From NCBI RefSeq assembly GCF_028369105.1, contig NZ_JAQNDO010000001.1, forward strand, positions 1,302,001-1,366,000: a stretch of 64,000 nt of DNA, given 5' to 3'. How positions within the stretch are numbered: position 1 is the first letter of the stretch; each line of letters opens with the position of its first letter. Origin of the DNA: Polyangium mundeleinium. Lineage in GTDB: Bacteria > Myxococcota_A > Polyangia > Polyangiales > Polyangiaceae. The notes beneath the pieces are model-generated. The model saw only the letters and a list, made by a program, of their open reading frames with translations, was not told the origin of the DNA and did no database searches. This document shows, in pieces, positions 1 through 7,267 of the stretch. A program made the translations under genes and the position numbers.

Positions 1-1
1 G

Positions 2-169
2 CGATTGGGCTTCCGCGTGGACGATCCAGCACGAGCTGCAGAGGCCGCCATCGCAGCGGGCGGCCGATGGCGTCGTGACGCGCATCCTGGGGCAGGAATC
101 ATCCTCCAAGACCCCGATGGGAACGATGTCGAGCTGGCTGTACCGAGCGAGCACGAGGCGCTCGGCTGA
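2..169 (+). CDS. VOC/glyoxalase-fold protein, 3' end only
   Basis: The window opens inside a gene. Frame 2 reads 55 codons to a TGA and ends with a segment typical of the last beta strands of vicinal-oxygen-chelate proteins (GAGIILQDPDGNDVELAVP), where the Glu in DVEL is normally a metal ligand. Such proteins act as glyoxalases, dioxygenases or drug-binding proteins; the substrate cannot be told from this piece. It converges on the lipoprotein gene that follows, with only six bases between the two stops. Start and N-terminal half lie outside the window. Confidence 0.75.
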   Translation, partial: RLGFRVDDPARAAEAAIAAGGRWRRDAHPGAGIILQDPDGNDVELAVPSEHEALG

Positions 170-175
170 TCTGGT

Positions 176-724
176 TCATTCCCCAGCCGGCTCCGCCAAG
201 ACGTCGAGCCTCGCTTCGAGCGACTGCATATCGAAGTACTCCTTGCTCGGTGTCAGCGTCACATGCAGGAGCGTCACCGTGAACCGGAGCTGCCCGGCCT
301 TCACCGAACGCTCGGCGCACATGGCCATCTCGCTCGCGTCGAACTCGATCACGCTCTGCACGAGCGCCGAGTTCGGATCGTGCACGTCTTCGAGCCCCGC
401 GACCATGATTTGCACGTCCGGCGCATACGAATGATCCGACGCCCCATTGTACGCCTGCCCTTTCCAGTTGAAGAAGTAGGCATATCCAACGGGATGACCT
501 TCGATGGACTCGATGGTCGCCGTGTCGCCCGTGCAACAAAAGGGCCCGATGTAACCATTCTCGTTCGGTGTCGCTTCGTCGGGTAGCAGGAACGTCGACT
601 GGACGAGCGACGCGTCCAGCCCTTCCGGGCCGGGGCAATCACCGGGCTCCTCGCCGAGCGGCTCGCCCTCACAGCCGAAGATCAACGCAGACAAACCAAC
701 CAAGCACCACGTTGCAAAGCGCAT
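176..724 (-). CDS. Predicted lipoprotein, unknown function
   Basis: This 182-residue protein starts with a short hydrophobic signal ending in a lipobox (LIFGC, Cys18), so it should be lipidated at the cell envelope. The mature part begins with an acidic, Pro/Gly-rich linker, then a compact domain with a Cys-Cys pair near residue 63 and further Cys residues that could form disulfides. I recognise no family. The start gives the classical MRFATWCL signal, and the gene faces a long upstream gap that would hold its promoter. Myxobacterial genomes carry many such single-domain lipoproteins. Confidence 0.75.
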   Translation of the reverse strand: MRFATWCLVGLSALIFGCEGEPLGEEPGDCPGPEGLDASLVQSTFLLPDEATPNENGYIGPFCCTGDTATIESIEGHPVGYAYFFNWKGQAYNGASDHSYAPDVQIMVAGLEDVHDPNSALVQSVIEFDASEMAMCAERSVKAGQLRFTVTLLHVTLTPSKEYFDMQSLEARLDVLAEPAGE

Positions 725-1032
725 GACCCATGCCGATGCATGACATGTGCCAGGGATGTACTGCGCGATCCCACGAGGAAAACACGCGCAAAGCGTCGAA
801 TGCGCGACAAGATGTCATTCGCCACAAGAATATGCGACAGGTTGTCTCGGCAACCACCCGAGATCCGTGCATCGTGACGAAACGCTCGCTCTCCAAGCGG
901 TAGGCGCGCCATCGCGCCCCGTCCGATGCGCCGGGGAGCGTCGCGCCAAGGTGTCGGCGCAGTTCACGATTCGGCGATCACCCCGACGAGCGCTGCCCCG
1001 TTGCGTGCCGACGCTGCCCGGGCCAACCTCGC
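725..1032. other. Divergent intergenic region
   Basis: These 308 bases separate two divergent genes and should hold promoters for both. Overlapping open frames on both strands lack a recognisable protein or consistent codon bias. I see no clear -35/-10 pair and no strong inverted repeat. Confidence 0.5.
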
Positions 1033-1962
1033 ATGGCCTTCATGAACGCACGTCTTCCGCCGAAGCTTCTCGACGATCTCGCGCGAGCGCGTGAGACACA
1101 AACATGGTCGATCTCCGGCCCAAACAGCCAGATCGAACTCGCCGACGACATGGACGAAAGCGACGAGCTTCCCACCCTCGTGCCCTTCGGGACCGATGGC
1201 GGTGGTGGCGTCTGGTACTGCGATGTCGAGGACCACCTCGGCGGAGGCGCCGGATCGATCGTTCACCTCCACATGTCCGGCGGCTACGGCGACGCGCGGC
1301 GAGCGGCGCCGTCGTACCCCGAGCTTCTCGCGCGGCTCTCTCGCGGCTTCGACCCGTACGACCTGCCCACGCTCGACCAAGAGGCATCGGCCAACCTACC
1401 GCGCGCCGTGCGCGTCCCCGGCATCGAGGGGCTCGTCGACGTGAGACGCGTGCATGCGCGCACGCGCCGGCCCGCCGAAGTCGTCTCCGCGCACGACGTC
1501 CTCGCCGCCGGTCTTCCCGCGCGCGGCGGCGAGTCGATCTACCTCACCGACGAGGGACGTATCCACTTCCTGACACTCGCGGCGCGCGCAGTCGTCGATG
1601 GAATTGCATGCGCAGCGGGGACGCCCCTGTCGCTTCATCCGGTGACCGGACGTCCGTTGCGCTTCACGCCTGCGGAGCCGCTCGTGATCGACGGGCTTCC
1701 GCTCCGCGCGGGCCACGAGGTCACCGTGTACGATCCGGTCTTCTCTGCGGCCGTCACCGGCGTGCTCGATCGCGCTCACGATGTCGATGGCGTTCCGCTC
1801 GCAGCCGAGACACGCGTCGTACTCCAAGGCGAGGCGCGCGAGCTTTCGAGTGGAACGTTACGCGAAGCCGCCAGGATCGGCGGAGCGCCCTTGGCGGCGG
1901 GGACGTGGTTCGAGCTGCTCGGCGACACGCTGTATCAAACGCGTCCGCCGGCTGGCGGATGA
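1033..1962 (+). CDS. SMI1/KNR4-like protein with C-terminal repeats
   Basis: The 309-residue product has an N-terminal part resembling the SMI1/KNR4 (SUKH) fold: PFGTDGGGGVWYCDVED followed by a strand and the PSYPELLARL helix. This fold is frequent in immunity proteins of polymorphic toxins but also has housekeeping roles. The C-terminal third holds four imperfect units beginning VDGIACAAGT, IDGLPLRAGH, VDGVPLAAET and IGGAPLAAGT, each about 25–35 residues, suggesting a beta-rich repeat domain. No signal peptide is visible, so it is probably cytoplasmic. A second Met three codons in (MNARLPPK) could be the true start, since no good ribosome site precedes either. No toxin gene adjoins it, so an immunity role is unproven. 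Confidence 0.55.
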   Translation: MAFMNARLPPKLLDDLARARETQTWSISGPNSQIELADDMDESDELPTLVPFGTDGGGGVWYCDVEDHLGGGAGSIVHLHMSGGYGDARRAAPSYPELLARLSRGFDPYDLPTLDQEASANLPRAVRVPGIEGLVDVRRVHARTRRPAEVVSAHDVLAAGLPARGGESIYLTDEGRIHFLTLAARAVVDGIACAAGTPLSLHPVTGRPLRFTPAEPLVIDGLPLRAGHEVTVYDPVFSAAVTGVLDRAHDVDGVPLAAETRVVLQGEARELSSGTLREAARIGGAPLAAGTWFELLGDTLYQTRPPAGG

Positions 1963-2071
1963 GGCGTTCGCCTTGGCCCAAGCACCCTTCAAGGACGCGC
2001 TCGACGCCGAGTTGTGTCGTGCCACAAACGCACGCTTGACACCTCCCGACGGACGTCCTTGAGATTCGCCC

Positions 2072-2848
2072 ATGCGAGGACTCGTCGAAGGAAGATCCGT
2101 CATCGTCACCGGCGCGAGCAAGGGCATCGGCCGCGGCATCGCGAGGGTGTTCGCGCAAAACGGCGCCAAGGTGCTGCTGGTCGCGCGGGATGGCCGCGCG
2201 GCAGCCGAGGTCGCCGCGGACCTCGCGCATGCGGGCGCCGTCGCCTCGGCCTTCGCCGCCGACGTGAGCGACGAGGAGCAGGTCAGGGCCATGGTCGACG
2301 CGGCCGTCGAGCGCCATGGCGGCCTCGACGTGCTCTGTGCAAACGCGGGGATCTTCCCCGCCGCCCGGCTCGAAACCATGACGCTCGCGGAGTGGCGCGA
2401 GGTCATGCGCGTCAACCTCGAGGGCTGCTTCCTGTCGGTGCGCGCCTGCATCCCCGCGCTCGCGCGCTCCGGGGCCGGGCGCGTCATCCTGACTTCCTCG
2501 ATCACGGGGCCGATCACCGGATTCCCCGGCTGGTCGCACTACGCCGCCAGCAAGGCCGGGCAGCTCGGCTTCATGCGGACCGCTGCGCTGGAGCTCTCGC
2601 GGAAGGGGATCACCGTGAACGCGATCCTGCCGGGGAACATCGCGACCGAGGGCCTCGCCGATCTCGGCCAGGACTATGTCGATTCCATGATTGCTTCGAT
2701 TCCTCTGCGGCGCCTGGGCAGCGTCGAGGACATCGGGCATGCTGCGGCCTTCCTTGCCTCGAAGGAGGCCGGCTTCATCACCGGACAGACCCTCGTCGTC
2801 GACGGCGGTCAGACGCTGCCCGAATCGCTCGCGGCATTGAGTGACTGA
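2072..2848 (+). CDS. Short-chain dehydrogenase/reductase, FabG-like
   Basis: This 258-residue classical SDR carries the NAD(P) site TGASKGIG (residues 13–20), the structural NAG motif (91–93), the catalytic Ser region (TSS, about 141) and the YAASK pair (Tyr157, Lys161). The C-terminus ends in FITGQTLVVDGG, the usual signature of 3-oxoacyl-ACP reductase-like enzymes. The enzyme should oxidise or reduce a hydroxyl/carbonyl with NAD(P). Length and motifs are complete, but the substrate cannot be assigned. A lipoprotein gene follows in the same direction 58 bases on and may be co-transcribed. Confidence 0.9.
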   Translation: MRGLVEGRSVIVTGASKGIGRGIARVFAQNGAKVLLVARDGRAAAEVAADLAHAGAVASAFAADVSDEEQVRAMVDAAVERHGGLDVLCANAGIFPAARLETMTLAEWREVMRVNLEGCFLSVRACIPALARSGAGRVILTSSITGPITGFPGWSHYAASKAGQLGFMRTAALELSRKGITVNAILPGNIATEGLADLGQDYVDSMIASIPLRRLGSVEDIGHAAAFLASKEAGFITGQTLVVDGGQTLPESLAALSD

Positions 2849-2906
2849 CCGCGTTTTCAACGACCCAAACCCTGATTCTCATTCTTGGATCCCAGGAGAG
2901 CTCTTC

Positions 2907-3467
2907 ATGAACAGGTTTGCGCGAAGCTCGGCCGTCATGGCCTTGTTCCTGTCGTGCTGTGTTTCCGCACCCGACCCGACCGAGAAGACCCAGGGGCAGT
3001 CCCAGGGCACGTCCCAGGACGAGGAGGCGAGTCTGCGCAAGCTCATCGCCGAGCAGACCGAGGCCTGGAATCACCACGACGCGGCGGCGTGGAGCAAGGC
3101 CTTCGCTCCTGATGCCGAGTTCATCAATATCGTGGGGACGGTCTTCAATGGTCGTGACGAGATCCAAAAGCGGCACGCCAGCATCTTCGCCAGCGTCTTC
3201 AAGGACAGCCGGGCGGAGGTGACGGTGAGGAAAATGCGCTTCGTTGAGCCCACCGTGGCCGTGGTGGACACCGACCACGTGGTCACGGGGTACACGGGGT
3301 TGCCCCCGGGGGTGCAGGCCACCGAGCAGGGCGTGCTGCGCACCCGCATGCGCTATGTCATGAAGCAATCGGGGGGCACGTGGGCGATTGTCGCCGGCCA
3401 GAACACGGACGTGAAGCCAGCGCCGGCTCCGCCATCCCAAGCGGCCCCCGCGCCCACGGGCGGCTGA
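2907..3467 (+). CDS. SnoaL-like (SgcJ/EcaC-type) lipoprotein
   Basis: The Met at 2907 is preceded by AGGAGAG, which favours it over an upstream in-frame ATG overlapping the SDR stop. The product is 186 residues: a short signal with a lipobox near LFLSCC, a Gln/Ser-rich linker, then a SnoaL/NTF2-like cone fold (EASLRKLIAEQTEAWNHHD, then VFNGRDEIQKRHASIF). Proteins of this type bind small hydrophobic molecules or act as cyclases/isomerases; many secreted versions have no known reaction. The C-terminus is Pro/Ala-rich and probably disordered. Family call is good, biochemical role unknown. Confidence 0.75.
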   Translation: MNRFARSSAVMALFLSCCVSAPDPTEKTQGQSQGTSQDEEASLRKLIAEQTEAWNHHDAAAWSKAFAPDAEFINIVGTVFNGRDEIQKRHASIFASVFKDSRAEVTVRKMRFVEPTVAVVDTDHVVTGYTGLPPGVQATEQGVLRTRMRYVMKQSGGTWAIVAGQNTDVKPAPAPPSQAAPAPTGG

Positions 3468-3487
3468 GAGGGCGCGGGGGGAGGGGA

Positions 3488-4489
3488 TCAGCGACGGTCT
3501 TCGCTGGCGTGCGCTCGATTCGCCTGCCAGCGGGAGAGCAGCCTGGCGAGCCAGGCCTCGCGCGCGGCGAGGCAGGCCTTGGCGATCTCCGACTGGGGGG
3601 CGATGTCGTAAAACCCGTGGAAGGCGCCGCCCCATACGTGCAGCTCGCAATGGCCGCCGGCAGCCCAGATAGCGCTGGCGTACGCCACGTCCTCGTCACG
3701 GAACACCTCGGCGGCGCCGACGTCGATGAACGTCGGCGGCAGGCCACGCAAGTCGGTGGCGCGCGCCGGTGCGGAGTAGGGCGAAACGTTCTCGGTGCCC
3801 CGCTTCTCGCCGAGTACGGCCGTCCAGGCAGTCAGGTTGCTCGTGCGATCCCATATGCCGGTGCCCTGGTACTGATAGGAGGAGACCGTCTCGTTGCGGT
3901 CGTCGATCATCGGGCATTGGAGCAATTGTCCGGCCAGCTTCGGCCCCTTCCGGTCGCGCGAAAGGAGCGTGGTGCCCGCCGCGAGCCCGCCGCCGCCGCT
4001 GCCGCCGAAGATGACCAGACATTCCGGGTCGAACCGCAGCTCCTCGGCATGTTCCGCCATCCATGCGAGGCCGGCATAACAATCCTCGACGGGGATCGGG
4101 GCCGGGTGCTCCGGCGCCAGTCGGTATTCGACCGTGACGCCCACCGCGTCGTGCTTCATGGCCCAGTCCACGAGCGGGTGGACCGCCGCGAACCGATTGC
4201 ACATGACCATGCCGCCCCCGTGGATGTTGTAGATCCCGGGGCCGGGCTGGTGGTGGTCCTTGCGGGAAATCACCGAGACGACGATCTCGGCACCTCCATA
4301 GCCAGCAATCGTGTGGTCGACGCACTGGACGGGCAGGTCGCCGATGATCTCCTCGATGGTCGGCATTTTCAATGCGCGGAAATGCTCCAGGCGATCGGGC
4401 GTCATGCCGACCGGCACATACCCCTCCAGGGCCGGGAGGAGCGGCGCGATCTGGGGGTCGAACTGCGGATTCGCGAGAGGGCGCTTCAT
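3488..4489 (-). CDS. Alpha/beta hydrolase, HSL-type esterase
   Basis: The 333-residue protein has the oxyanion-hole HGGG (residues 90–93) and the nucleophile elbow GGSGG (Ser164) of the hormone-sensitive lipase group. A DVGAAEVFRDED segment supplies the acid and a late GAFHGFYD the catalytic His. It should hydrolyse carboxylic esters of short to medium acyl chains in the cytoplasm; no signal peptide is present. Length is normal for the family. It converges on the SnoaL-like lipoprotein gene with 20 bases between stops. Upstream lies degenerate DNA, so it is probably monocistronic. Confidence 0.88.
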   Translation of the reverse strand: MKRPLANPQFDPQIAPLLPALEGYVPVGMTPDRLEHFRALKMPTIEEIIGDLPVQCVDHTIAGYGGAEIVVSVISRKDHHQPGPGIYNIHGGGMVMCNRFAAVHPLVDWAMKHDAVGVTVEYRLAPEHPAPIPVEDCYAGLAWMAEHAEELRFDPECLVIFGGSGGGGLAAGTTLLSRDRKGPKLAGQLLQCPMIDDRNETVSSYQYQGTGIWDRTSNLTAWTAVLGEKRGTENVSPYSAPARATDLRGLPPTFIDVGAAEVFRDEDVAYASAIWAAGGHCELHVWGGAFHGFYDIAPQSEIAKACLAAREAWLARLLSRWQANRAHASEDRR

Positions 4490-4519
4490 GAAGTCTCCTT
4501 GGCGCCCAGTTGTAGTGGA

Positions 4520-4740
4520 CGGCGCCTGGATGTCATGCCCCGACGGCCCGGCATCGGAACGATACGCACGAACCCAGCGAGCTCATCGAATTCTGCCTTG
4601 GCCTCGAGGGTATGGGCGCCGGGTCACCTCCGTCCGGCAAAGACCATGACCACCGGCGCCTGCCGGCTCCGCCGGAGCTCCTCCATCTCCTTGACCAGGA
4701 ACGGTTGCGTCGTCGGAGCGGCATCGCACACGAGCAGCAT
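4520..4740 (-). pseudogene. Short protein remnants, broken frame
   Basis: Reading leftwards from 4740, a 38-codon frame (starts MLLVCDAAPTTQPFLVKEME) ends at a TGA at 4624. Directly after it another frame resumes a protein-like segment (HTLEAKAEFDELAGFVRIVP). The two pieces have high third-position GC and look like parts of one gene broken by an indel. I do not recognise the family. The remnant lies just upstream of the esterase gene and is probably not expressed as a functional protein. Confidence 0.35.
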
Positions 4741-4769
4741 CAACCATGGGGGGGTTCGCTGGCGTCGGT

Positions 4770-4800
4770 TCGATGAACTGCGCGATGCGCAGTTCATCGA
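4770..4800. repeat. Perfect 14-bp inverted repeat, 3-nt loop
   Basis: TCGATGAACTGCGC, then GAT, then its exact reverse complement. The inner eight bases of each arm (AACTGCGC / GCGCAGTT) are the same as in the hairpin at 5364–5394, while the outer bases differ but remain paired. No T-run follows, so it is not an ordinary intrinsic terminator. Confidence 0.8.
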
Positions 4801-4896
4801 TGAGGCCGTGTCTTCCAGCTTGGGGGCCGAGCCAAAAGGCGACGGGGACGTGTGTGCGAGAGATGGGGGGCATGGTCTGAAGAGACGACGTCGAGC

Positions 4897-5061
4897 CTCC
4901 GGAGGTACGAGGCCGTGCCTTGGAGGGACGGGGACGTGTCTCTGGGGCGTGCGGCCGAGTCTCCGGAGGTACGAGGCCGTGCCTTGGAGGGACGGGGACG
5001 TGTCTCTGGGGCGTGCGGCCGAGTCTCCGGAGGTACGAGGCCGTGCCTTGGAGGGACGGGG
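4897..5061. repeat. 64-bp tandem direct repeat, about 2.6 copies
   Basis: Two complete copies (4897–4960 and 4961–5024) and 37 bases of a third. Each starts CTCCGGAGGTACGAGGCCGT; the only difference seen between the copies is at or next to the unit boundary. The period does not keep a reading frame. Near-identity suggests recent slippage or recombination. Fragments of the same motif (GAGGCCGTG, GACGGGGACGTGT) occur just upstream at other spacings. Confidence 0.88.
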
Positions 5062-5363
5062 GCGATGGAAGACGTGACGGGCTCGTGGCGTCGAGAGATG
5101 GGCACGATGCGGGAGACCATCGGCTCATCGCCTTAGACCTACGGCCCCATCGCGTGGTGGGACGGAGCCGTGCCGTTTGGCACTTGAGGCCACCGCTTCA
5201 CGACACGACGTCATGCGACGAGACGTTGCCCGCCGACCTGCCAGCGCTGCGGCCTTTGGTAGACAGGGCAGGGCCATCACCGGTCTTGACCGGCGGCGGC
5301 GTTCCCCACCGAGACAGCCGCGCTGCTGCTTCTGCTGGCACTCCGGCTTCTTCGTCGGCCTGT

Positions 5364-5394
5364 TTGAAAAACTGCGCACCGCGCAGTTTTTCAA
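5364..5394. repeat. Perfect 14-bp inverted repeat, 3-nt loop
   Basis: TTGAAAAACTGCGC, then ACC, then its exact reverse complement. It shares the core AACTGCGC / GCGCAGTT with the hairpin at 4770–4800, while the outer stem has changed on both sides together. It is followed by two further GC-rich hairpins. Confidence 0.8.
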
Positions 5395-5425
5395 CCCTGG
5401 GTCCAGCCCCTGGCTGGTCCGGGGT

Positions 5426-5469
5426 CGAGGGGGCGGACAGCCCCTCGCGGGGTCCGGGGCGGCGCCCCG
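5426..5469. repeat. Two GC-rich hairpins in tandem
   Basis: CGAGGGG (5426–5432) pairs with CCCCTCG (5441–5447), and CGGGGC (5455–5460) pairs with GCCCCG (5464–5469). Together with the 5364 hairpin they form three stem-loops within about 105 bases, resembling REP-like intergenic elements of GC-rich genomes. Function unknown. Confidence 0.55.
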
Positions 5470-5578
5470 ACGCGGCGCTTCCCAGATGAGACCAATGCTC
5501 AGGGCCGTACAGTCGATGAGGATGGGCAATCCCCGTGCAGCAGTGACGAGGTGGTCCCTTCCCGCTGCATTCGGTTGA

Positions 5579-5821
5579 AGCCGCTGCGCCTCGGGGGACG
5601 CGCTCGTCAATGTCCGACGGCCAGATCTGAAAACCGGCGTCTTGCGGACCCTCCCCGGACTCGATACGCCCAAAGCTGCGTTCGTGCCTCATGGCACCAT
5701 GGTCGACGTGGGCCGCGCGAAGACGGAAGCGGGCCAGACGTGGTACCACGTGCGGGCGGTCGTGAACGGTGTGGCCTACGAGGGGTGGATGCACGCGGAT
5801 ATCCTCGATCCGGTGCCCTGA
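5579..5821 (+). pseudogene. SH3-like domain remnant, no start codon
   Basis: After an in-frame TGA (5576–5578) this frame stays open for 80 codons and reads like a bacterial SH3 domain. It runs from ALVNVRRPDLKTGVLRTLPG to TWYHVRAVVNGVAYEGWMHA and ILDPVP, ending at TGA. The pattern of a G-x-V-L-R segment, then W-Y-x-V and G-W-x-x-A-D-I-L is typical of SH3_3-type cell-wall or surface domains. No ATG or GTG with a ribosome site begins it; the only Met is internal. It is most likely the 3' end of a gene whose front was lost in the adjacent repeat-rich stretch. Confidence 0.5.
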
Positions 5822-5917
5822 GCTGCCGTGTCGCCCCAAGATTGTGTTTTGTCTCCCAAACTGTTTTGCGCTACGTCACGCGATCCGAGTTCACGGTACG
5901 TTTTTCCTTCCCGCACC

Positions 5918-7267
5918 ATGACCCCCGTACGCTTCATCCACACCGCTGACTGGCAACTCGGGCTTCGAGCGCACTTCATCCCGGGAGACGCCGGCGCGGT
6001 CGTGCGGAACGCGCGGCTCGAGACCGTACAGAAGATCGGAACCATCGCCCGCGAGTTCAAGGCGGACTTCGTGGTCGTCGCAGGGGACGTCTTCGAGCAT
6101 CACGGCCTCAAGCCCGACACCATCCGGCGCTCGCTCGACAAGATGCGCGACATCCCCGCGCAGGTGCTGTTGCTTCCTGGGAACCATGACCCGCTCACCC
6201 CGGAGGCGTTGTACCGGACGGCGTTGTGGAAGAAGGAGTGCCCGCCGAACGTCCGCGTACTCGACTCGCGCGCGCCGATGATCCTCCGCGAGGGCGTTGC
6301 GCTCCTGCCATGCCCGCTCTTCGAGCGGCACGAGCTCGGCGACGTGACCGAGCACCTCACGGCGGAGTACGGGCCGCAGGATCACGTGCGGATCGGGGTC
6401 GCACACGGGGGTATCAAGGAGTTCCTCGCGGCGCTCGTCGACGACGAGGAGATGATCCACAACGCGATTCCCAAGGACCTCGCGGGGCGCGCGCGGCTCG
6501 ACTACCTCGCGCTCGGCGACTGGCACGGGCTCCTGCAGATCGACGAGCGCACCTGGTACTCGGGGACACCCGAGGCGACACGCTTCAAGGAGCAGAACCC
6601 GGGGAGCGTGCTGCTCGTCGAGGTGGGCGGCAGAGGGGAGCGGCCCGTGGTCGCTCGCCAACAGGTCTGCACGTTCCACTGGAAGCAGCACGAGTTCACG
6701 GTCGAGACGGAGGATGAGCTCGAGCGGCTCGAACGCTTCCTCGACGCGTACCAGGGCAAGGACTCGACGCTGATCGAGCTGACGTTGAAGGGAGCTCCGC
6801 GCATGGAGCTCCGCAGCCGCCTGGAGAACGACGTCCTCGCGCGCGCGCGGGACAGGTTTCGCTTCTTGCGGGTGCGCGACGAGAACCTGCACACGATCTT
6901 CGGCGACGAGGACATCGCTGCGCTGCGTACGAGCGGGTGGATCGGCCGCGTCGCGGAGCGCCTCCAGGCGGGCCTGCCCGACAAACCGACCGAGGACACG
7001 GAGCGCGCGCTGCGGCTGCTTTATCGGCTGTGGATCAGGCCCGCACGAGCGGAGGCCTCGACGCGCGGAGCTACGAGGACATCGAGGAGCTCTCGGGGAG
7101 GGTCGAGACGCTGCGCGCGAAGCTGTCGATCGAGGGGACGCGGATCCAGGCGCGATCGGACGGGCGCGTGTGGATCGGCACGGGCAAGGGGATGGAGGTC
7201 CCCGAGCTCGGGAACGTCGAGCTCGTGCCCGCGCAGCCGGGCCTCGGGCAAGCCGTGGTGCTCGTGA
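5918..7267 (+). CDS. SbcD/Mre11-like metallophosphoesterase
   Basis: The Met at 5918 directly precedes the first strand (MTPVRFIHTADWQLG), so I prefer it to an in-frame ATG 90 bases upstream. Metal-binding motifs of calcineurin-like DNA nucleases are complete: HTADWQ (Asp11), GDVFEHH (56–62), GNHD (88–91), VAHGG (His163) and GDWH (His203). It should be a manganese-dependent DNA exo/endonuclease working with an SMC-type ATPase. Up to about residue 371 (LLYRLW) the protein looks native. The last 80 or so residues are Arg/Ser/Thr-rich and overlap, out of frame, the coding region of the next gene, so they look like read-through after loss of the original stop. It heads a three-gene cassette. Confidence 0.85.
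   Translation: MTPVRFIHTADWQLGLRAHFIPGDAGAVVRNARLETVQKIGTIAREFKADFVVVAGDVFEHHGLKPDTIRRSLDKMRDIPAQVLLLPGNHDPLTPEALYRTALWKKECPPNVRVLDSRAPMILREGVALLPCPLFERHELGDVTEHLTAEYGPQDHVRIGVAHGGIKEFLAALVDDEEMIHNAIPKDLAGRARLDYLALGDWHGLLQIDERTWYSGTPEATRFKEQNPGSVLLVEVGGRGERPVVARQQVCTFHWKQHEFTVETEDELERLERFLDAYQGKDSTLIELTLKGAPRMELRSRLENDVLARARDRFRFLRVRDENLHTIFGDEDIAALRTSGWIGRVAERLQAGLPDKPTEDTERALRLLYRLWIRPARAEASTRGATRTSRSSRGGSRRCARSCRSRGRGSRRDRTGACGSARARGWRSPSSGTSSSCPRSRASGKPWCS

Larger units (their letters stand above)
4490..5578. other. Degenerate, repeat-rich intergenic stretch
   Basis: About 1.1 kb with no intact gene. It holds short protein-like remnants on the minus strand next to the esterase, a 64-bp tandem repeat and several hairpins, listed separately. 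Open frames across the tandem repeat change phase at each copy because 64 is not a multiple of three, so none of them is a real protein. Confidence 0.65.

Noticed and set aside
4897-5061. CRISPR-like array
   Set aside because: The 64-bp units are directly contiguous with no unique spacers, and no cas gene is near.
5364-5394. Intrinsic terminator
   Set aside because: The stem is strong but no T-run follows, and no gene on either strand ends just before it.
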